Shown here: in pieces, positions 27,183-37,090 of the stretch
Layout: every line of letters starts with the position of its first letter
Position numbering within the stretch: the first letter of the stretch is position 1
Assembly (NCBI GenBank): GCA_902566925.1
Contig: CACFKO010000001.1
Coordinates: 1-64,000, forward strand
Length of the DNA stretch: 64,000 bases
Direction of reading: 5' to 3'
Source: an uncultured Pelagibacteraceae bacterium
Lineage (GTDB): Bacteria > Pseudomonadota > Alphaproteobacteria > Pelagibacterales > Pelagibacteraceae
Position numbers and translations under genes: made by a program
Notes under the pieces: generated by a model
Database searches by the model: none
Seen by the model: only the letters and a program-made list of their open reading frames with translations
Told to the model about the DNA's origin: nothing

Positions 27183-29647
27183 TTTAAATTTAAAGACATT
27201 AATTTATTGAATGGGTTATCTTTTTTGTTTACAAATTTTGCTTTATTTTTTTCTTTTCTATATCCCTTATAAGAATATACATCAACATTATTATTGTCCT
27301 TCTTGTAATCCATGAGACTCATTAATTTAAAAAAATTTTCTTTGGAACATCCCAGAAGATTCATCATTTCTGAACTTATTTTAAACTTACCATCTTTCGT
27401 ATCTTCAATGATTTTAATAAAAAGCTTTTCTAGTATATCGACTCTTATATAGAAATCTCTAAATTTTTCGAAACCACACAAAAGTAAAAATTTTTTATCA
27501 AATATTTTTTTATCATCAACTAAAAAATTTAATCCTGATTTTGGTATTTCATTACTTCTTTGGATATTATTGTAAAATTTCCACAACAGAATTCTTAAAT
27601 TTACTGCTTTAGGTTTAAGCATTCTTGGTAAAAAAATATGATATCTACCTATTTTTATTCCAAGACTTTTAAATTGTTTTCTTTCATCCTTTGTTATTCC
27701 TTTAATTATACTGTCAACCTCTGTTCTTTTTAAGATTCCATTGTTTTCGTAAAGTTGGAAACTTAGAGCCCTCAAATATTTATTTTTATTTTCTAATTTA
27801 ATTAAATTTACTAAATCATTAAGTTCTTCAGAGATATAATTTTTTAACCATATATTTAAGAAATTTAGAAGTTCCACTTTTATATTTTGATCAATAGCTT
27901 CATCAGAAATAATATCTACTTCTGGTGATAAATAATTTTTTCCTTTTTTAATTTTCGCTATTGGATTTTCTTTCCAATAAATTTTTGAATTATTTCTAAG
28001 ATCAATTTCTTTAAGATCCATAATTTTTTTAACTCTATTTGATAGTTCTTCTACGATTCCTTGTCTTGCTGCTTTTTTTAAAGATTTAATATCTGTTTCT
28101 AGGGTACTTGAGGTAAATTCTAAGTTTAATCTTAAACCCTTTAATCTTCCTATCAATTGCCCATTTATAATAACATCGTCTTTATCATTTATAATAGTCT
28201 TTAGATTAATATCTTGTTTCAGGCCTCTTGATAAAACACTTATTCTTTTATCAATAAAACTTTTCGTAAGCTCAGTATGTAACTTATCTGATAAGCTATC
28301 TTCTATATTTTTACTCATTTGTATCCAATAATCAGAATTTTCTACCCAATTTTTTTTATTTGCAACATAAGACCATGTTCTTACATTCGAAACTTTGTTT
28401 GATATCATGTCTATATTTCCTTTATAATTATCTAATCCTTTGAGTTGATTTTTCATATAATCATTTGGAATTTTATTTTTATTAGAATTTAGAAAGTTAA
28501 AAACTCTAGTTACAACATCTATGTGTGTAAAAGCTTTCTTTTGAAAATCAGGAATTTGGCAACACTCCCATAACAGGGGAAGTTTATCAATGGAAAATTT
28601 TAGTTTTTTATCACGAGTGAGATATTTTAAAACATTTTCATCTAGAGAATCTGAAATTTTTGAAAAGTTTTTGCTAGATGGTTTTTTTTCTAGTGATCGT
28701 ATTAAATCTTCCGAACTTTTAAAATTTAAGTCTGAGTTTCGCCAAAATAAAAATTTAATATCATCTAATTTATGATTTTCTATTCTCTCAATCTCATCTG
28801 ATTGAAGGTTCTCGCAACCGCCAGTCACTCCGAATTTTCCATCAGTTTTATATCTTCCTGCTCTTCCAGCTATTTGTGAAATTTCTGTAGTTCTTAATCT
28901 TCTTGTTTTTTTTCCATCAAATTTCATTAAATTTGAAAAACTTATTTGCTCAATGTCCATATTCAATCCCATACCGATCGCATCTGTGGCAACTAAATAA
29001 TCAACATCACCCGATTGATATACATCAACTTGTGAATTTCTTGTCTTTGGACTTAATGAACCCATTATAACCGCTGCTCCTCCCTTTTGCCTTCTTACCA
29101 ATTCAGCAATTGCATAAACTTCTTCAATGGAGAATGCTATGAGTGCAGTTTTTCTATCTAATCTAGAAATTTTTTTATGTCCATTGTAGGATAATTTTGA
29201 AAATCTCTGCTGTTCAATAAAGTGTGTTTCAGGAATTATTTGCGCTATAATGCTTTTCATTATTTGTGAACCAAGAAACATTGTCAAAACTTCACCTCTA
29301 AAATTGAGTAGCCTGTCAGTAAAAATATGGCCTCTTTCTCTATCACCACACATCTGAATTTCGTCTACGGCAATAAAATCAACTTTCATATTTTTAGGCA
29401 TGGCCTCTACCGTACAGATAAAATATTGAGCAGAATTAGGAATAATTTTTTCTTCACCAGTAATTAAAGCAACTTTTTCTGAACCTACTTTCGTAACGCA
29501 TTTATCATAAACTTCTCTTGCTAATAACCTCAATGGAAGACCGAATATCCCAGTGTTGAATTCAAGCATTTTTTCAATGGCCAAATAGGTTTTACCTGTA
29601 TTTGTAGGTCCCAATACTGCAATAATTTTGTTTAGTGGGTCGCTCAT
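27179..29647 (-). CDS. SUV3-like ATP-dependent RNA helicase
   Basis: This is a superfamily 2 helicase of the mitochondrial SUV3 type found in alphaproteobacteria. Walker A is VLGPTNTGKTYLA, Walker B is FIAVDEIQMCGDRERG, and motifs V and VI are ATDAIGMGLNMDIEQ and EISQIAGRAGRYK. The long C-terminal half is divergent and Lys-rich. The ATG at 29647 (MSDPLNK) is preferred over the TTG one codon upstream. It is about 822 residues and heads the operon read from the promoter at 29709-29737. Confidence 0.88.
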   Translation of the reverse strand: MSDPLNKIIAVLGPTNTGKTYLAIEKMLEFNTGIFGLPLRLLAREVYDKCVTKVGSEKVALITGEEKIIPNSAQYFICTVEAMPKNMKVDFIAVDEIQMCGDRERGHIFTDRLLNFRGEVLTMFLGSQIMKSIIAQIIPETHFIEQQRFSKLSYNGHKKISRLDRKTALIAFSIEEVYAIAELVRRQKGGAAVIMGSLSPKTRNSQVDVYQSGDVDYLVATDAIGMGLNMDIEQISFSNLMKFDGKKTRRLRTTEISQIAGRAGRYKTDGKFGVTGGCENLQSDEIERIENHKLDDIKFLFWRNSDLNFKSSEDLIRSLEKKPSSKNFSKISDSLDENVLKYLTRDKKLKFSIDKLPLLWECCQIPDFQKKAFTHIDVVTRVFNFLNSNKNKIPNDYMKNQLKGLDNYKGNIDMISNKVSNVRTWSYVANKKNWVENSDYWIQMSKNIEDSLSDKLHTELTKSFIDKRISVLSRGLKQDINLKTIINDKDDVIINGQLIGRLKGLRLNLEFTSSTLETDIKSLKKAARQGIVEELSNRVKKIMDLKEIDLRNNSKIYWKENPIAKIKKGKNYLSPEVDIISDEAIDQNIKVELLNFLNIWLKNYISEELNDLVNLIKLENKNKYLRALSFQLYENNGILKRTEVDSIIKGITKDERKQFKSLGIKIGRYHIFLPRMLKPKAVNLRILLWKFYNNIQRSNEIPKSGLNFLVDDKKIFDKKFLLLCGFEKFRDFYIRVDILEKLFIKIIEDTKDGKFKISSEMMNLLGCSKENFFKLMSLMDYKKDNNNVDVYSYKGYRKEKNKAKFVNKKDNPFNKLMSLNLK

Positions 29648-29708
29648 CAATTTGTGTTACTATTTTTTTTAGACACTACATCTAGACTAGGTTAGAGAAC
29701 AAAAGATG

Positions 29709-29737
29709 ATTAAAGCATGACCGAATCGCTTTGTCAA
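29709..29737 (-). promoter_or_regulatory. Sigma70-type promoter of the helicase-terB-fdxA-carD operon
   Basis: On the minus strand a perfect TTGACA (29737-29732) is followed after exactly 17 bases by TTTAAT (29714-29709). A start near 29702 leaves a leader of about 55 bases before the helicase ATG. No comparably good match serves the divergent aminotransferase; TATACT at 29773-29778 is a possible -10 box for it. Confidence 0.75.
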
Positions 29738-29803
29738 ACGTTCTATTTTAATAAATTTTTTTTGTAGTAGGCTATACTTTAAATAGAATTTAATTAAACG
29801 GTA

Positions 29804-31045
29804 ATGCAAAATTATACAAAGAGCCATATTAAATCGTTAAAACCTGCTGCAACTTTGGCAATCAACGAAAAATGTAAAAAGCTTAGAGAGGAAGGAAAAA
29901 AAGTTTTTAATTTCGGTTTTGGTGGATCTCCTTTTTCTATTCCAGACAAAATTGTTTCAGCTTTAAAAAATAATGCACATAAAAAAGAGTACCTACCAAG
30001 CGTTGGCTTGAAAAATCTTAGAGAAGCTATCTCAAAATATATTAATCAATATTCAAATAATGATTTTGGGCAAGAAGATATTATTATAGGCCCAGGAACA
30101 AAACAATTAATGTTTTTACTTCAGCTAGGTTTTGAAGGTGAGTTTATTTTTCCTACCGGAAGCTGGGTGTCGTATGAGCCACAAGCTGTAATTGCTCAAA
30201 ATAAAGTTCATTGGATTAAAACTTCAAGAGAAAACAACTGGTTTCCAAAGCCTGAGGATATTGAAAAAAAGATAAAAAGTATTAAAAGTAAAAATATAAT
30301 CTTATTTTTAAACTCTCCAAACAATCCCTCAGGAGCAGTTTGTAAAAACTTAAAAGAAATTGCTGAAGTCGCAAAAAAGCATGAGATTATAGTTTTGTCA
30401 GATGAAATATATACTCAACTTCAGTTTGATGGAAAATATAGCTCGATATCAGAACATTATCCAGAAGGCACTATAATAAGTAGTGGCCTAAGCAAATGGC
30501 TTGGGGCAGGTGGGTGGAGACTAGGTTTTTTTGCTGTTCCTAATAAATTAAAAAATATTCTTGAAGTAATAAAAGTTCTTTCAAGCGAATCTCTTTCTGC
30601 AGTAAGTGCGCCTATACAGTATGCAGCCGTAGAAGCATTTTCTAATGACCACTCAATCTATATAAATGAAACTAGAAAAATATTATTTGCTGTTGGGAAT
30701 TATGTTTACAACAATTTAAAATCAAATAAAGTTCTTATTAATCCACCTCAGGGAGGTTTTTATATTATGCCAGAATTTCTAAATTCAAAATTTAAAACTT
30801 CAGGTAAAATGTGTGACGATATACTAAAAAAAACTGGAGTTGCTTTATTGCCCGGATCTGATTTTGGTTTTAAACCCAATAAAATGTTAACGAGATTAAG
30901 TTATACAGATTTTGATGGGGAAACATTTTTAAAAAACGTTATTGGTAGTAAAAAACTAGATGATGATATTATAAAAAAGTATGCTCCAAATGTTGTAGAA
31001 GGTACAAAAAGATTATCAGAGTGGTCCAAAAGCCTCAAAATTTAA
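29804..31045 (+). CDS. Class I/II PLP-dependent aminotransferase
   Basis: This is a fold-type I aminotransferase of the aspartate/aromatic group; substrate not determinable. NSPNNPSGAVCKNLKEIAEV holds the conserved Asn and Pro, VLSDEIYTQLQFDG the Asp and Tyr that contact PLP, and SSGLSKWLGAGGWRLGFFAV the PLP Lys. The C-terminal Arg is probably in LTRLSYTDFDG. It is 413 residues. It lies upstream of a TRAP transporter on the same strand, so a role in using an imported keto or amino acid is possible but unproven. Confidence 0.85.
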   Translation: MQNYTKSHIKSLKPAATLAINEKCKKLREEGKKVFNFGFGGSPFSIPDKIVSALKNNAHKKEYLPSVGLKNLREAISKYINQYSNNDFGQEDIIIGPGTKQLMFLLQLGFEGEFIFPTGSWVSYEPQAVIAQNKVHWIKTSRENNWFPKPEDIEKKIKSIKSKNIILFLNSPNNPSGAVCKNLKEIAEVAKKHEIIVLSDEIYTQLQFDGKYSSISEHYPEGTIISSGLSKWLGAGGWRLGFFAVPNKLKNILEVIKVLSSESLSAVSAPIQYAAVEAFSNDHSIYINETRKILFAVGNYVYNNLKSNKVLINPPQGGFYIMPEFLNSKFKTSGKMCDDILKKTGVALLPGSDFGFKPNKMLTRLSYTDFDGETFLKNVIGSKKLDDDIIKKYAPNVVEGTKRLSEWSKSLKI

Positions 31046-31131
31046 GCACAACATAAACGTCCAATTTAAGCCATTTACACTTACAATACCTTTCTTGAAT
31101 TGGTAACATTTTCAAAGTTAATTATATAATT

Positions 31132-31142
31132 AAGGGGGAGGG
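31132..31142 (+). promoter_or_regulatory. Unusually strong ribosome-binding site of the TAXI receptor gene
   Basis: The stretch AAGGGGGAGGG ends two bases before the ATG, so its AAGGGG core lies about 7-12 bases away. A TATAAT lies just upstream at 31125-31130. In a genome where most genes lack a clear Shine-Dalgarno, this G-rich run stands out and suits an abundant periplasmic binding protein. Confidence 0.65.
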
Positions 31143-31144
31143 TT

Positions 31145-32149
31145 ATGAAAAAAATAATCTCAACAATATCAGCGGCAATAATGTTATTTGCATTGTCTTT
31201 ACCGATAATGTCGGTAGCAAAGTCTGCTGAATTTTTTACGATTGGCACAGGAGGACCAACTGGAGTTTATTTCCAAACTGGTAATGCCATTTGTAAAATG
31301 TTACACAAATCAGCAATAAGTGCTGATCACGGTAGAAAAAAAGGTACAGCTAAAGCTTATAGATGTACTGCACCTTCAACAGGTGGTTCTAACTATAATA
31401 TAGGACAAATCAAAGATGGTGAGTTTCAATTTGGTGTTGCCCAGTCAGACTGGCAGTTCCATGCTTACAATGGTTCAAGCAAATGGGAAGGAAAAAAGTT
31501 CGGCGATTTAAGAGCTGTATTTTCTGTTCACAATGAACCTTTTCAAATTTGGGCTAGTAAAAAATCTAAAATTAAAGATTTTAAAGGCTTAAAAGGAAAA
31601 ACAGTAAACATAGGTAACCCAGGTTCTGGTCAAAGAGGAACTATGGAAGAATTAATGAAAGCTATGGGAGCAGACATGAGTATGTTCAAAGCAACTACTG
31701 AACTTACATCATCTGAGCAAGTAAAAGCTCTTTGCGATGGAAAAATAGATGCATTCGGATATTCAGTAGGATTTCCTAATGGTGCTATGGAGCAAGCAGC
31801 AACTTGTAAAGCAAAAGCTAGTCCAATTAATTTAACTGGTGCGCCAGTTCAAGGTTTAATAGACGGAGCTGACTATTATGCTAAAGCAGTAATTCCTGCA
31901 GGGACTTACTCAAATCAGAAAAAAGATGCTACAACTTTTGGTGTAAAAGCTACTGTTGTAACTAGCGCTAATGTTTCTGAAGAGCTTGTATACTTAGTAA
32001 CAAAAGCTGTTATGGAAAACTTTGATGATTTCAGAGCTCAACATCCTGCTTTTGGACCACTGGAAAAGAAAAATATGATAGCTGATGGTTTATCAGCTCC
32101 ATTACATCCGGGTGCGGTTAAGTATTATAAAGAAGCTGGATTAATGTAA
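31145..32149 (+). CDS. TRAP transporter solute receptor, TAXI family
   Basis: This is a periplasmic substrate-binding protein for a sodium-coupled TRAP uptake system. Residues 1-27 form a signal peptide ending SVAKSAEF. The TAXI hallmark FFTIGTGGPTGVYFQTGNAI begins the mature protein, followed by GQIKDGEFQFGVAQSDWQ and VNIGNPGSGQRGTMEELMKA. The 334 residues match. Related receptors are often assigned to dicarboxylates or glutamate-like ligands; the ligand here is unknown. A terminator separates it from its permease gene. Confidence 0.93.
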   Translation: MKKIISTISAAIMLFALSLPIMSVAKSAEFFTIGTGGPTGVYFQTGNAICKMLHKSAISADHGRKKGTAKAYRCTAPSTGGSNYNIGQIKDGEFQFGVAQSDWQFHAYNGSSKWEGKKFGDLRAVFSVHNEPFQIWASKKSKIKDFKGLKGKTVNIGNPGSGQRGTMEELMKAMGADMSMFKATTELTSSEQVKALCDGKIDAFGYSVGFPNGAMEQAATCKAKASPINLTGAPVQGLIDGADYYAKAVIPAGTYSNQKKDATTFGVKATVVTSANVSEELVYLVTKAVMENFDDFRAQHPAFGPLEKKNMIADGLSAPLHPGAVKYYKEAGLM

Positions 32150-32170
32150 TCTTATTTCATTATTAAATTA

Positions 32171-32203
32171 AAAAGGCCCAATATTTTTTGGGCCTTTTTT
32201 TTT
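32171..32203 (+). terminator. Intrinsic terminator between TRAP receptor and permease genes
   Basis: AAGGCCCAA (32173-32181) pairs with TTGGGCCTT around a short T-rich loop, followed by a run of T to 32203. It lies 21 bases after the receptor stop and 22 before the permease ATG. Partial read-through would give more receptor than permease, a common design for binding-protein transporters. Confidence 0.88.
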
Positions 32204-32225
32204 AGAATCATGTATCTTAACTATA

Positions 32226-34553
32226 ATGAACCAAAACTTTCAAAGTAAAATTAAAGACAAAATTAAAGAAGACATTTCTCCAACTCGCAATTTATCAGGA
32301 ATTCATTTAAAAATAGTTTTTGGTATAGCTATTCTCTGGACATTTTTCCAACTTTGGTATGCTTCTCCTTTTCCTTTTTGGTTTAATTTTGGAATGTTTA
32401 AAGGTTTACCAGCTAGAGCTATTCATTTGGGCTTTGCCTTAACCTTAACTTTTTTGATTTTTCCAGCAGTTAGAGGAAAAAAAATTTCAGCACTTGATAT
32501 TCTGATTAGTATAATTGCAGCGTTTTGCTGTTTATATATTTATTTTTTTTATGACGATCTAGTCAATAGAGGCGGAATACTTTTGGTAAAAGAAATATTT
32601 GGATTTAAAGTTCCGGTGGAACTTATAATAGGCGCAATTGGTATTCTAATACTTTTAGAGGCTACAAGAAGAGCGATTGGTTTACCTCTGGTCATTATCG
32701 CAATTTGTTTCTTGTTATTCTCTTATTTTGGTAAATATGCCCCAGATATAATTTCTCATGGTGGTCTATCTATAAAAAGATTAGTCGGTTTTCAATGGTT
32801 TGATCAAGAAGCAATTTTTGGAATACCGATAGGAGTATCAGTAGATTTTATATTTTTATTTGTTTTGTTTGGAGCCTTATTAGAAACCGCTGGTGGCGGA
32901 AAATACTTTTTAGACTTAGCATTTGCTATGGTTGGTAAAATGCGAGGAGGTCCAGCAAAGGCTGCAATATTAGGATCGGGAATGACCGGCATGATTTCAG
33001 GCTCTTCAATAGCAAATACTGTTACGACCGGAACTTTCACAATTCCTATTATGAAAAAGACTGGTTTCTCCCAGGAAAAGGCAGGAGCCATCGAGGTTTC
33101 CTCTTCTGTTAATGGACAAATAATGCCACCGGTAATGGGAGCCGCTGCGTTTGTTATGGCAAGTTTCATTGGCGTAACCTATTTTGAGGTTGTTAAACAC
33201 GCTTTTTTACCAGCTATTATTTCTTATATTGCTTTGTTTTATATATCTCATTTAGAGGCTCTTAAATTAGGCCTTAAAGGCATGGATGATGCCGATGTAC
33301 CACATCTAAAGAAAACTTTTTTATCAGGATTGCATTTTTTAATACCAATTTTTGTTTTAATTTTTTTACTTGTTTATATGAGATATACCGCTGGTTTTTC
33401 AATTTTTTATGCCACCTTATCTTTAATATTAGTAAATTTAGTAAACCGTATTATTAAAAATCCAGATTTTAAAACTGGTTTAATTGATTGGTACAATCAA
33501 ACAATTGTTGGTCTTCAAAAAGGCGCAATCAATATGGTGGCAGTCGGAATTGCGATCGCTACTGCTGGCATAATAGTGGGGGCAGTTGGTTCTACAGGAC
33601 TAAGCACTAACCTAATTATAGTTATAGAGACAATAGCTAGAGATAATGTAATAATACTAATATTACTTACCATTATACTTTGTTTGCTTTTAGGAATGGG
33701 TCTTCCAACAACTGCAAATTATGTTGTGGTAGCATCGCTTATGGCAACAGTTCTTGTTGATGTCGGGAATGCTTCAGGCTTCATTTTTCCACTAATAGCA
33801 GTTCATTTATTTGTATTTTATTTTGGTTTGATGGCGGATGTAACGCCTCCAGTTGGATTAGCTTCTTATGCAGCTGCAGCAATCTCAGGCGGTGACCCTT
33901 TAAGAACAGGACTTCAGGCTATTTGGTATAGTTTAAGAACAGGTATTTTACCTATAGTATTTTTGTTTAACCATGAGCTTTTGTTAATCGGTGTAGATAG
34001 CATTTGGAAAGCTTTACTTGTAATAGTTACTTCTTTAATAGGAATATTAGTCTTTACTGCCGCTACTCAACAATGGTTTATAAATAAATTAAGATGGTAT
34101 GAAATTATAGCATTTTTAATCATTTCTTTATCATTTTTGGCTCCAGATTATGTTTTAAGTAAATTTTATCCAAAATTTAATGAGCAAAAACTTTCAGCCA
34201 AAACTATTCACAATCTTTATTTTGATCCTGCTAAAGAAGTTCATATTAAAGTAACTAGGGTTACCGAGTACGGAGAAAGATATAAGTTATTCGTCGTTGA
34301 TAAAGGAAAATTTGAAAAAGAATATAATTTAGAGGAATACGGCGTAACTCTTTTAGAACAAAATGATCAACTGACTGTAGATAAATTAAACTGGAAAGGG
34401 GAGGCAAAAAAATCTGGAATGCAGATGGGTGATATTATAAGTAATTTTAAAATTGAAAACCCCGATAGACCTAATAAAATTATTGTTTATCCTTTTGCAC
34501 TTTTAGCTTTTTCAATATTTGGATACTTAAATTATAGAAGAAAAAGTATTTAA
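32226..34553 (+). CDS. TRAP transporter fused permease (4TM/12TM) with DUF3394 C-terminus
   Basis: This inner membrane permease joins the small and large TRAP subunits in one chain of 775 residues with many hydrophobic segments. The TRAP large-subunit signatures are visible: GSGMTGMISGSSIANTVTTG, SSSVNGQIMPPVMGAAAFVM, LGMGLPTTANYVVVASLMA and FGLMADVTPPVGLASYAAAA. The C-terminal ~100 residues after the last core segments form a soluble PDZ-like DUF3394 region (SGMQMGDIISNFK) and a final membrane helix. It pairs with the TAXI receptor upstream. Confidence 0.93.
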   Translation: MNQNFQSKIKDKIKEDISPTRNLSGIHLKIVFGIAILWTFFQLWYASPFPFWFNFGMFKGLPARAIHLGFALTLTFLIFPAVRGKKISALDILISIIAAFCCLYIYFFYDDLVNRGGILLVKEIFGFKVPVELIIGAIGILILLEATRRAIGLPLVIIAICFLLFSYFGKYAPDIISHGGLSIKRLVGFQWFDQEAIFGIPIGVSVDFIFLFVLFGALLETAGGGKYFLDLAFAMVGKMRGGPAKAAILGSGMTGMISGSSIANTVTTGTFTIPIMKKTGFSQEKAGAIEVSSSVNGQIMPPVMGAAAFVMASFIGVTYFEVVKHAFLPAIISYIALFYISHLEALKLGLKGMDDADVPHLKKTFLSGLHFLIPIFVLIFLLVYMRYTAGFSIFYATLSLILVNLVNRIIKNPDFKTGLIDWYNQTIVGLQKGAINMVAVGIAIATAGIIVGAVGSTGLSTNLIIVIETIARDNVIILILLTIILCLLLGMGLPTTANYVVVASLMATVLVDVGNASGFIFPLIAVHLFVFYFGLMADVTPPVGLASYAAAAISGGDPLRTGLQAIWYSLRTGILPIVFLFNHELLLIGVDSIWKALLVIVTSLIGILVFTAATQQWFINKLRWYEIIAFLIISLSFLAPDYVLSKFYPKFNEQKLSAKTIHNLYFDPAKEVHIKVTRVTEYGERYKLFVVDKGKFEKEYNLEEYGVTLLEQNDQLTVDKLNWKGEAKKSGMQMGDIISNFKIENPDRPNKIIVYPFALLAFSIFGYLNYRRKSI

Positions 34554-34555
34554 CC

Positions 34556-34942
34556 TCACTTATTAATTTTTAAAATTTTCCAAACTCCAGAAGTTACAGC
34601 AACAATTCCTTCAGCATTAATTATCTCACAGGTTAAAAAAACAAGAGTTCTTGTCTTTTTTTGAACTTTTACTTTAGCAACTAAATCGTCTCCTGGTTTG
34701 GCTGCAGAAATAAACTTCATTTCAAGGGATATCGTTACACATTGCTTACCTTCAGCAGCTCTATGAGCTGCGTTTCCCATTCCTGTATCAGCTATAAAAG
34801 TAAGAAAACCACCATGTGCCATTCCAGCTGTATTAAGGTGTATATCTTTAACTGTGGTTTGATACTCATAGTTGGATTCATTAATCTTTTTTCCTTTTAA
34901 TCCTCCAACATGTTTCGAGTAACCAGAATTAGTTTCGTCCAT
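34556..34942 (-). CDS. PaaI-type hotdog thioesterase
   Basis: This is a soluble acyl-CoA thioesterase of the PaaI/4HBT family; natural substrate unknown. The active-site loop is LNTAGMAHGGFLTFIADTGM, with His-Gly-Gly and Asp, followed by TISLEMKFISAAKPGD. An AAGGA lies just before the ATG at 34942 and favours that start; an ATG five codons upstream (34957) would increase the overlap with the EamA gene to 29 bases. It is the last gene of the aceE-aceF-eamA run. Confidence 0.88.
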   Translation of the reverse strand: MDETNSGYSKHVGGLKGKKINESNYEYQTTVKDIHLNTAGMAHGGFLTFIADTGMGNAAHRAAEGKQCVTISLEMKFISAAKPGDDLVAKVKVQKKTRTLVFLTCEIINAEGIVAVTSGVWKILKINK

Positions 34943-35831
34943 ATTTCCTTTTATCATACATTGGTGCCAGTTGTGAGAAAATTACTGCAGACAAAATTAT
35001 TATTATTCCGAAGATTTTGAACTCACTAAGAAACTGATCTAACATTATCCAAGCAGCTATTGATCCAAAAACTCCTTCTAATGAAAAAATAATCGCAACA
35101 GGCGCAGGAGATAAATTTTGTTGTGCTAAAACCTGGAGCATAAAGGCAATACCGCTCGACAAAACTCCAGCATAAAGAAGTTCAGCACTCTCCATTGATA
35201 ATACTTTGAAAGAAATGTACTCAAATGAAAAAGCAGGAATGAAAGTAATTACTGCTGCGGAAAGACACTGGAAAGTTGCTATTGTAATAGGAAAATTAAA
35301 AATCTTAAGAAATTTAGAAATAAATACTATGTGGAATGCCCAAAAAAATGCACCAATAACAACTAAAGAGTCTCCATATCTCACTCTTAGATTGCTTAAT
35401 TCACTTAGTAGTAAACCGCCAATTAAACACATTAGGACTGATGGCCAAACAGAACCATGAATTTTTTTAGAGAAAAGAAAGTAAGCTATTATTGGAACGA
35501 TGACTACATATAGAACTGTAAAAACTGCAGAATTTGCAACATCAGTATACAAAAGTGAAATTTGTTGAAGAGCATTACCACCTGCTAAAAAAAAACCTAG
35601 TAATAACAAATAGCCAGTTAAAACTTTAAAACTCAATTTATTTTCTTTAATTTTTCTGAATTCGAAAATAAAAAAAAAAGGTAAAAGAGTTAAAAAACCC
35701 AATAATAATCTTACAGCAGAAAATGTATAAGGGCCTATATAGTCCATGCCCATATCTTGGGCAACAAAAGCTGTTCCCCAAATTAATGAGCACGAAATAG
35801 CACAAATAAGTGAAAATACTTTTTTATCCAT
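34929..35831 (-). CDS. EamA/DMT superfamily transporter
   Basis: This is an inner membrane drug/metabolite transporter-like protein with about ten hydrophobic segments in two EamA repeats. The first repeat has CSLIWGTAFVAQDMGM, and the second ends in LSPAPVAIIFSLEGVFGSIA with its conserved Glu. The 300 residues match. Substrate unknown. Its ATG overlaps the aceF stop as TAATG, so it is translated from the pyruvate dehydrogenase transcript. Confidence 0.88.
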   Translation of the reverse strand: MDKKVFSLICAISCSLIWGTAFVAQDMGMDYIGPYTFSAVRLLLGFLTLLPFFFIFEFRKIKENKLSFKVLTGYLLLLGFFLAGGNALQQISLLYTDVANSAVFTVLYVVIVPIIAYFLFSKKIHGSVWPSVLMCLIGGLLLSELSNLRVRYGDSLVVIGAFFWAFHIVFISKFLKIFNFPITIATFQCLSAAVITFIPAFSFEYISFKVLSMESAELLYAGVLSSGIAFMLQVLAQQNLSPAPVAIIFSLEGVFGSIAAWIMLDQFLSEFKIFGIIIILSAVIFSQLAPMYDKRKYGRN

Positions 35832-37084
35832 TAAACAGCCAGTTTGAATGCAAAATCTTTACCTAGACTTTTAGATAAGTGCACACAAAATCTTGCACCC
35901 TCTGCGCCATCAATGACTCTGTGGTCGTAAGACAATGATACTGGAAGCATCTTTCTTACAATAAATTGACCGTTAACTTTTTTAATTTTATCAAAAGTTT
36001 TACCAACACCTAAAATTGCTACTTCTGGAGGATTAATAATTGGTGTGAAAAAATTTCCTCCAATACCTCCTAAACTTGAAATTGTCATTGAACCCCCAAA
36101 AAATTCCTTCTTATCTATTTTAAGCTCTTTACATTGTTTACTTACTCTTTTTAATTCTTCATAAATTTCCTTTAATCCTAATTGATCAACATTTCTAATT
36201 TTTGGAACCATCAAACCGTGTGGAGTATCAACCGCAAATCCAACATGGTAATATTTTTTAAAAATTAATTTGTTTTTCTCAGGATCTATAGAGGAATTAA
36301 AATTTGGATACTCTTTAAGTGCGTTTACCACAGCTCTAGTTATAAATGCTAATGGACTTATCCTTATTCTATCACCGGAATAATTATCGATTAAAGTTGT
36401 TCTAAACTGTTCCATTTCAGTTATATCTATTTCATCGTGTTGAGTAACGTGAGGAATCTCAGTCCAAGATCTAACAAGTTGAGGACCAGATAACTTTTTC
36501 ACCCTAGGAAGATCTTTTTTTTCTATTTCTCCAAATGCTTCATGAGGATATTCATCCTTGTAAACTTTCTTTTCAACCTTTCCTTCATTAACCGATACCT
36601 GGGATCTTACAAATTTTTTCACGTCATCTTCAGTTACTCTTCCAGCTCTTTGTGATCCCGGTATCTGAACGATATCAGCACCTAATTCTCTTGCAAATTT
36701 TCTTACCTTTGGACTTGCAGATGATACACCGTCTTTACTCAATTTTTTTACTACAGGAGCTATTTCTTTTGGAGTTTCAGCTACTATTTTCTTTTCAGGA
36801 ATATTTTCTTTTACCTCAACTGTTTTTTTACTTTCCTCCTTTTTACTAACAGAGTCTAATGATAATATTTCACTTCCTTCTGAAACTTTGTCACCAACTT
36901 TAACAATAATCTTATTGATTTTTCCTTCATCAGTTGCAGGAACTTCTACACTTGATTTATCACTTTCCAAAGTAATTAAGGGATCATTTTTTTTGATCTG
37001 TTGTCCTGACTTAACTAATATCTCAATCACTTCAACATTTTTAAAATCTCCGATATTTGGAACTAATAATTTTTTTTCAGCCAT
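35831..37084 (-). CDS. aceF: Pyruvate dehydrogenase E2, dihydrolipoamide acetyltransferase
   Basis: This is the core subunit that transfers the acetyl group from lipoyl-lysine to CoA. One lipoyl domain covers residues 1-76, with lipoylated Lys43 in ESDKSSVEVP. A Lys/Glu/Pro linker follows, then a peripheral subunit-binding domain near 124-162 (ASPKVRKFARELGADI). The catalytic domain starts near 190 and holds SYDHRVIDGAEGARF with the active-site His and Asp. It is 417 residues, with one lipoyl domain rather than the two or three of enterics. It starts 6 bases after aceE. Confidence 0.96.
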   Translation of the reverse strand: MAEKKLLVPNIGDFKNVEVIEILVKSGQQIKKNDPLITLESDKSSVEVPATDEGKINKIIVKVGDKVSEGSEILSLDSVSKKEESKKTVEVKENIPEKKIVAETPKEIAPVVKKLSKDGVSSASPKVRKFARELGADIVQIPGSQRAGRVTEDDVKKFVRSQVSVNEGKVEKKVYKDEYPHEAFGEIEKKDLPRVKKLSGPQLVRSWTEIPHVTQHDEIDITEMEQFRTTLIDNYSGDRIRISPLAFITRAVVNALKEYPNFNSSIDPEKNKLIFKKYYHVGFAVDTPHGLMVPKIRNVDQLGLKEIYEELKRVSKQCKELKIDKKEFFGGSMTISSLGGIGGNFFTPIINPPEVAILGVGKTFDKIKKVNGQFIVRKMLPVSLSYDHRVIDGAEGARFCVHLSKSLGKDFAFKLAV

Positions 37085-37090
37085 TTGACA

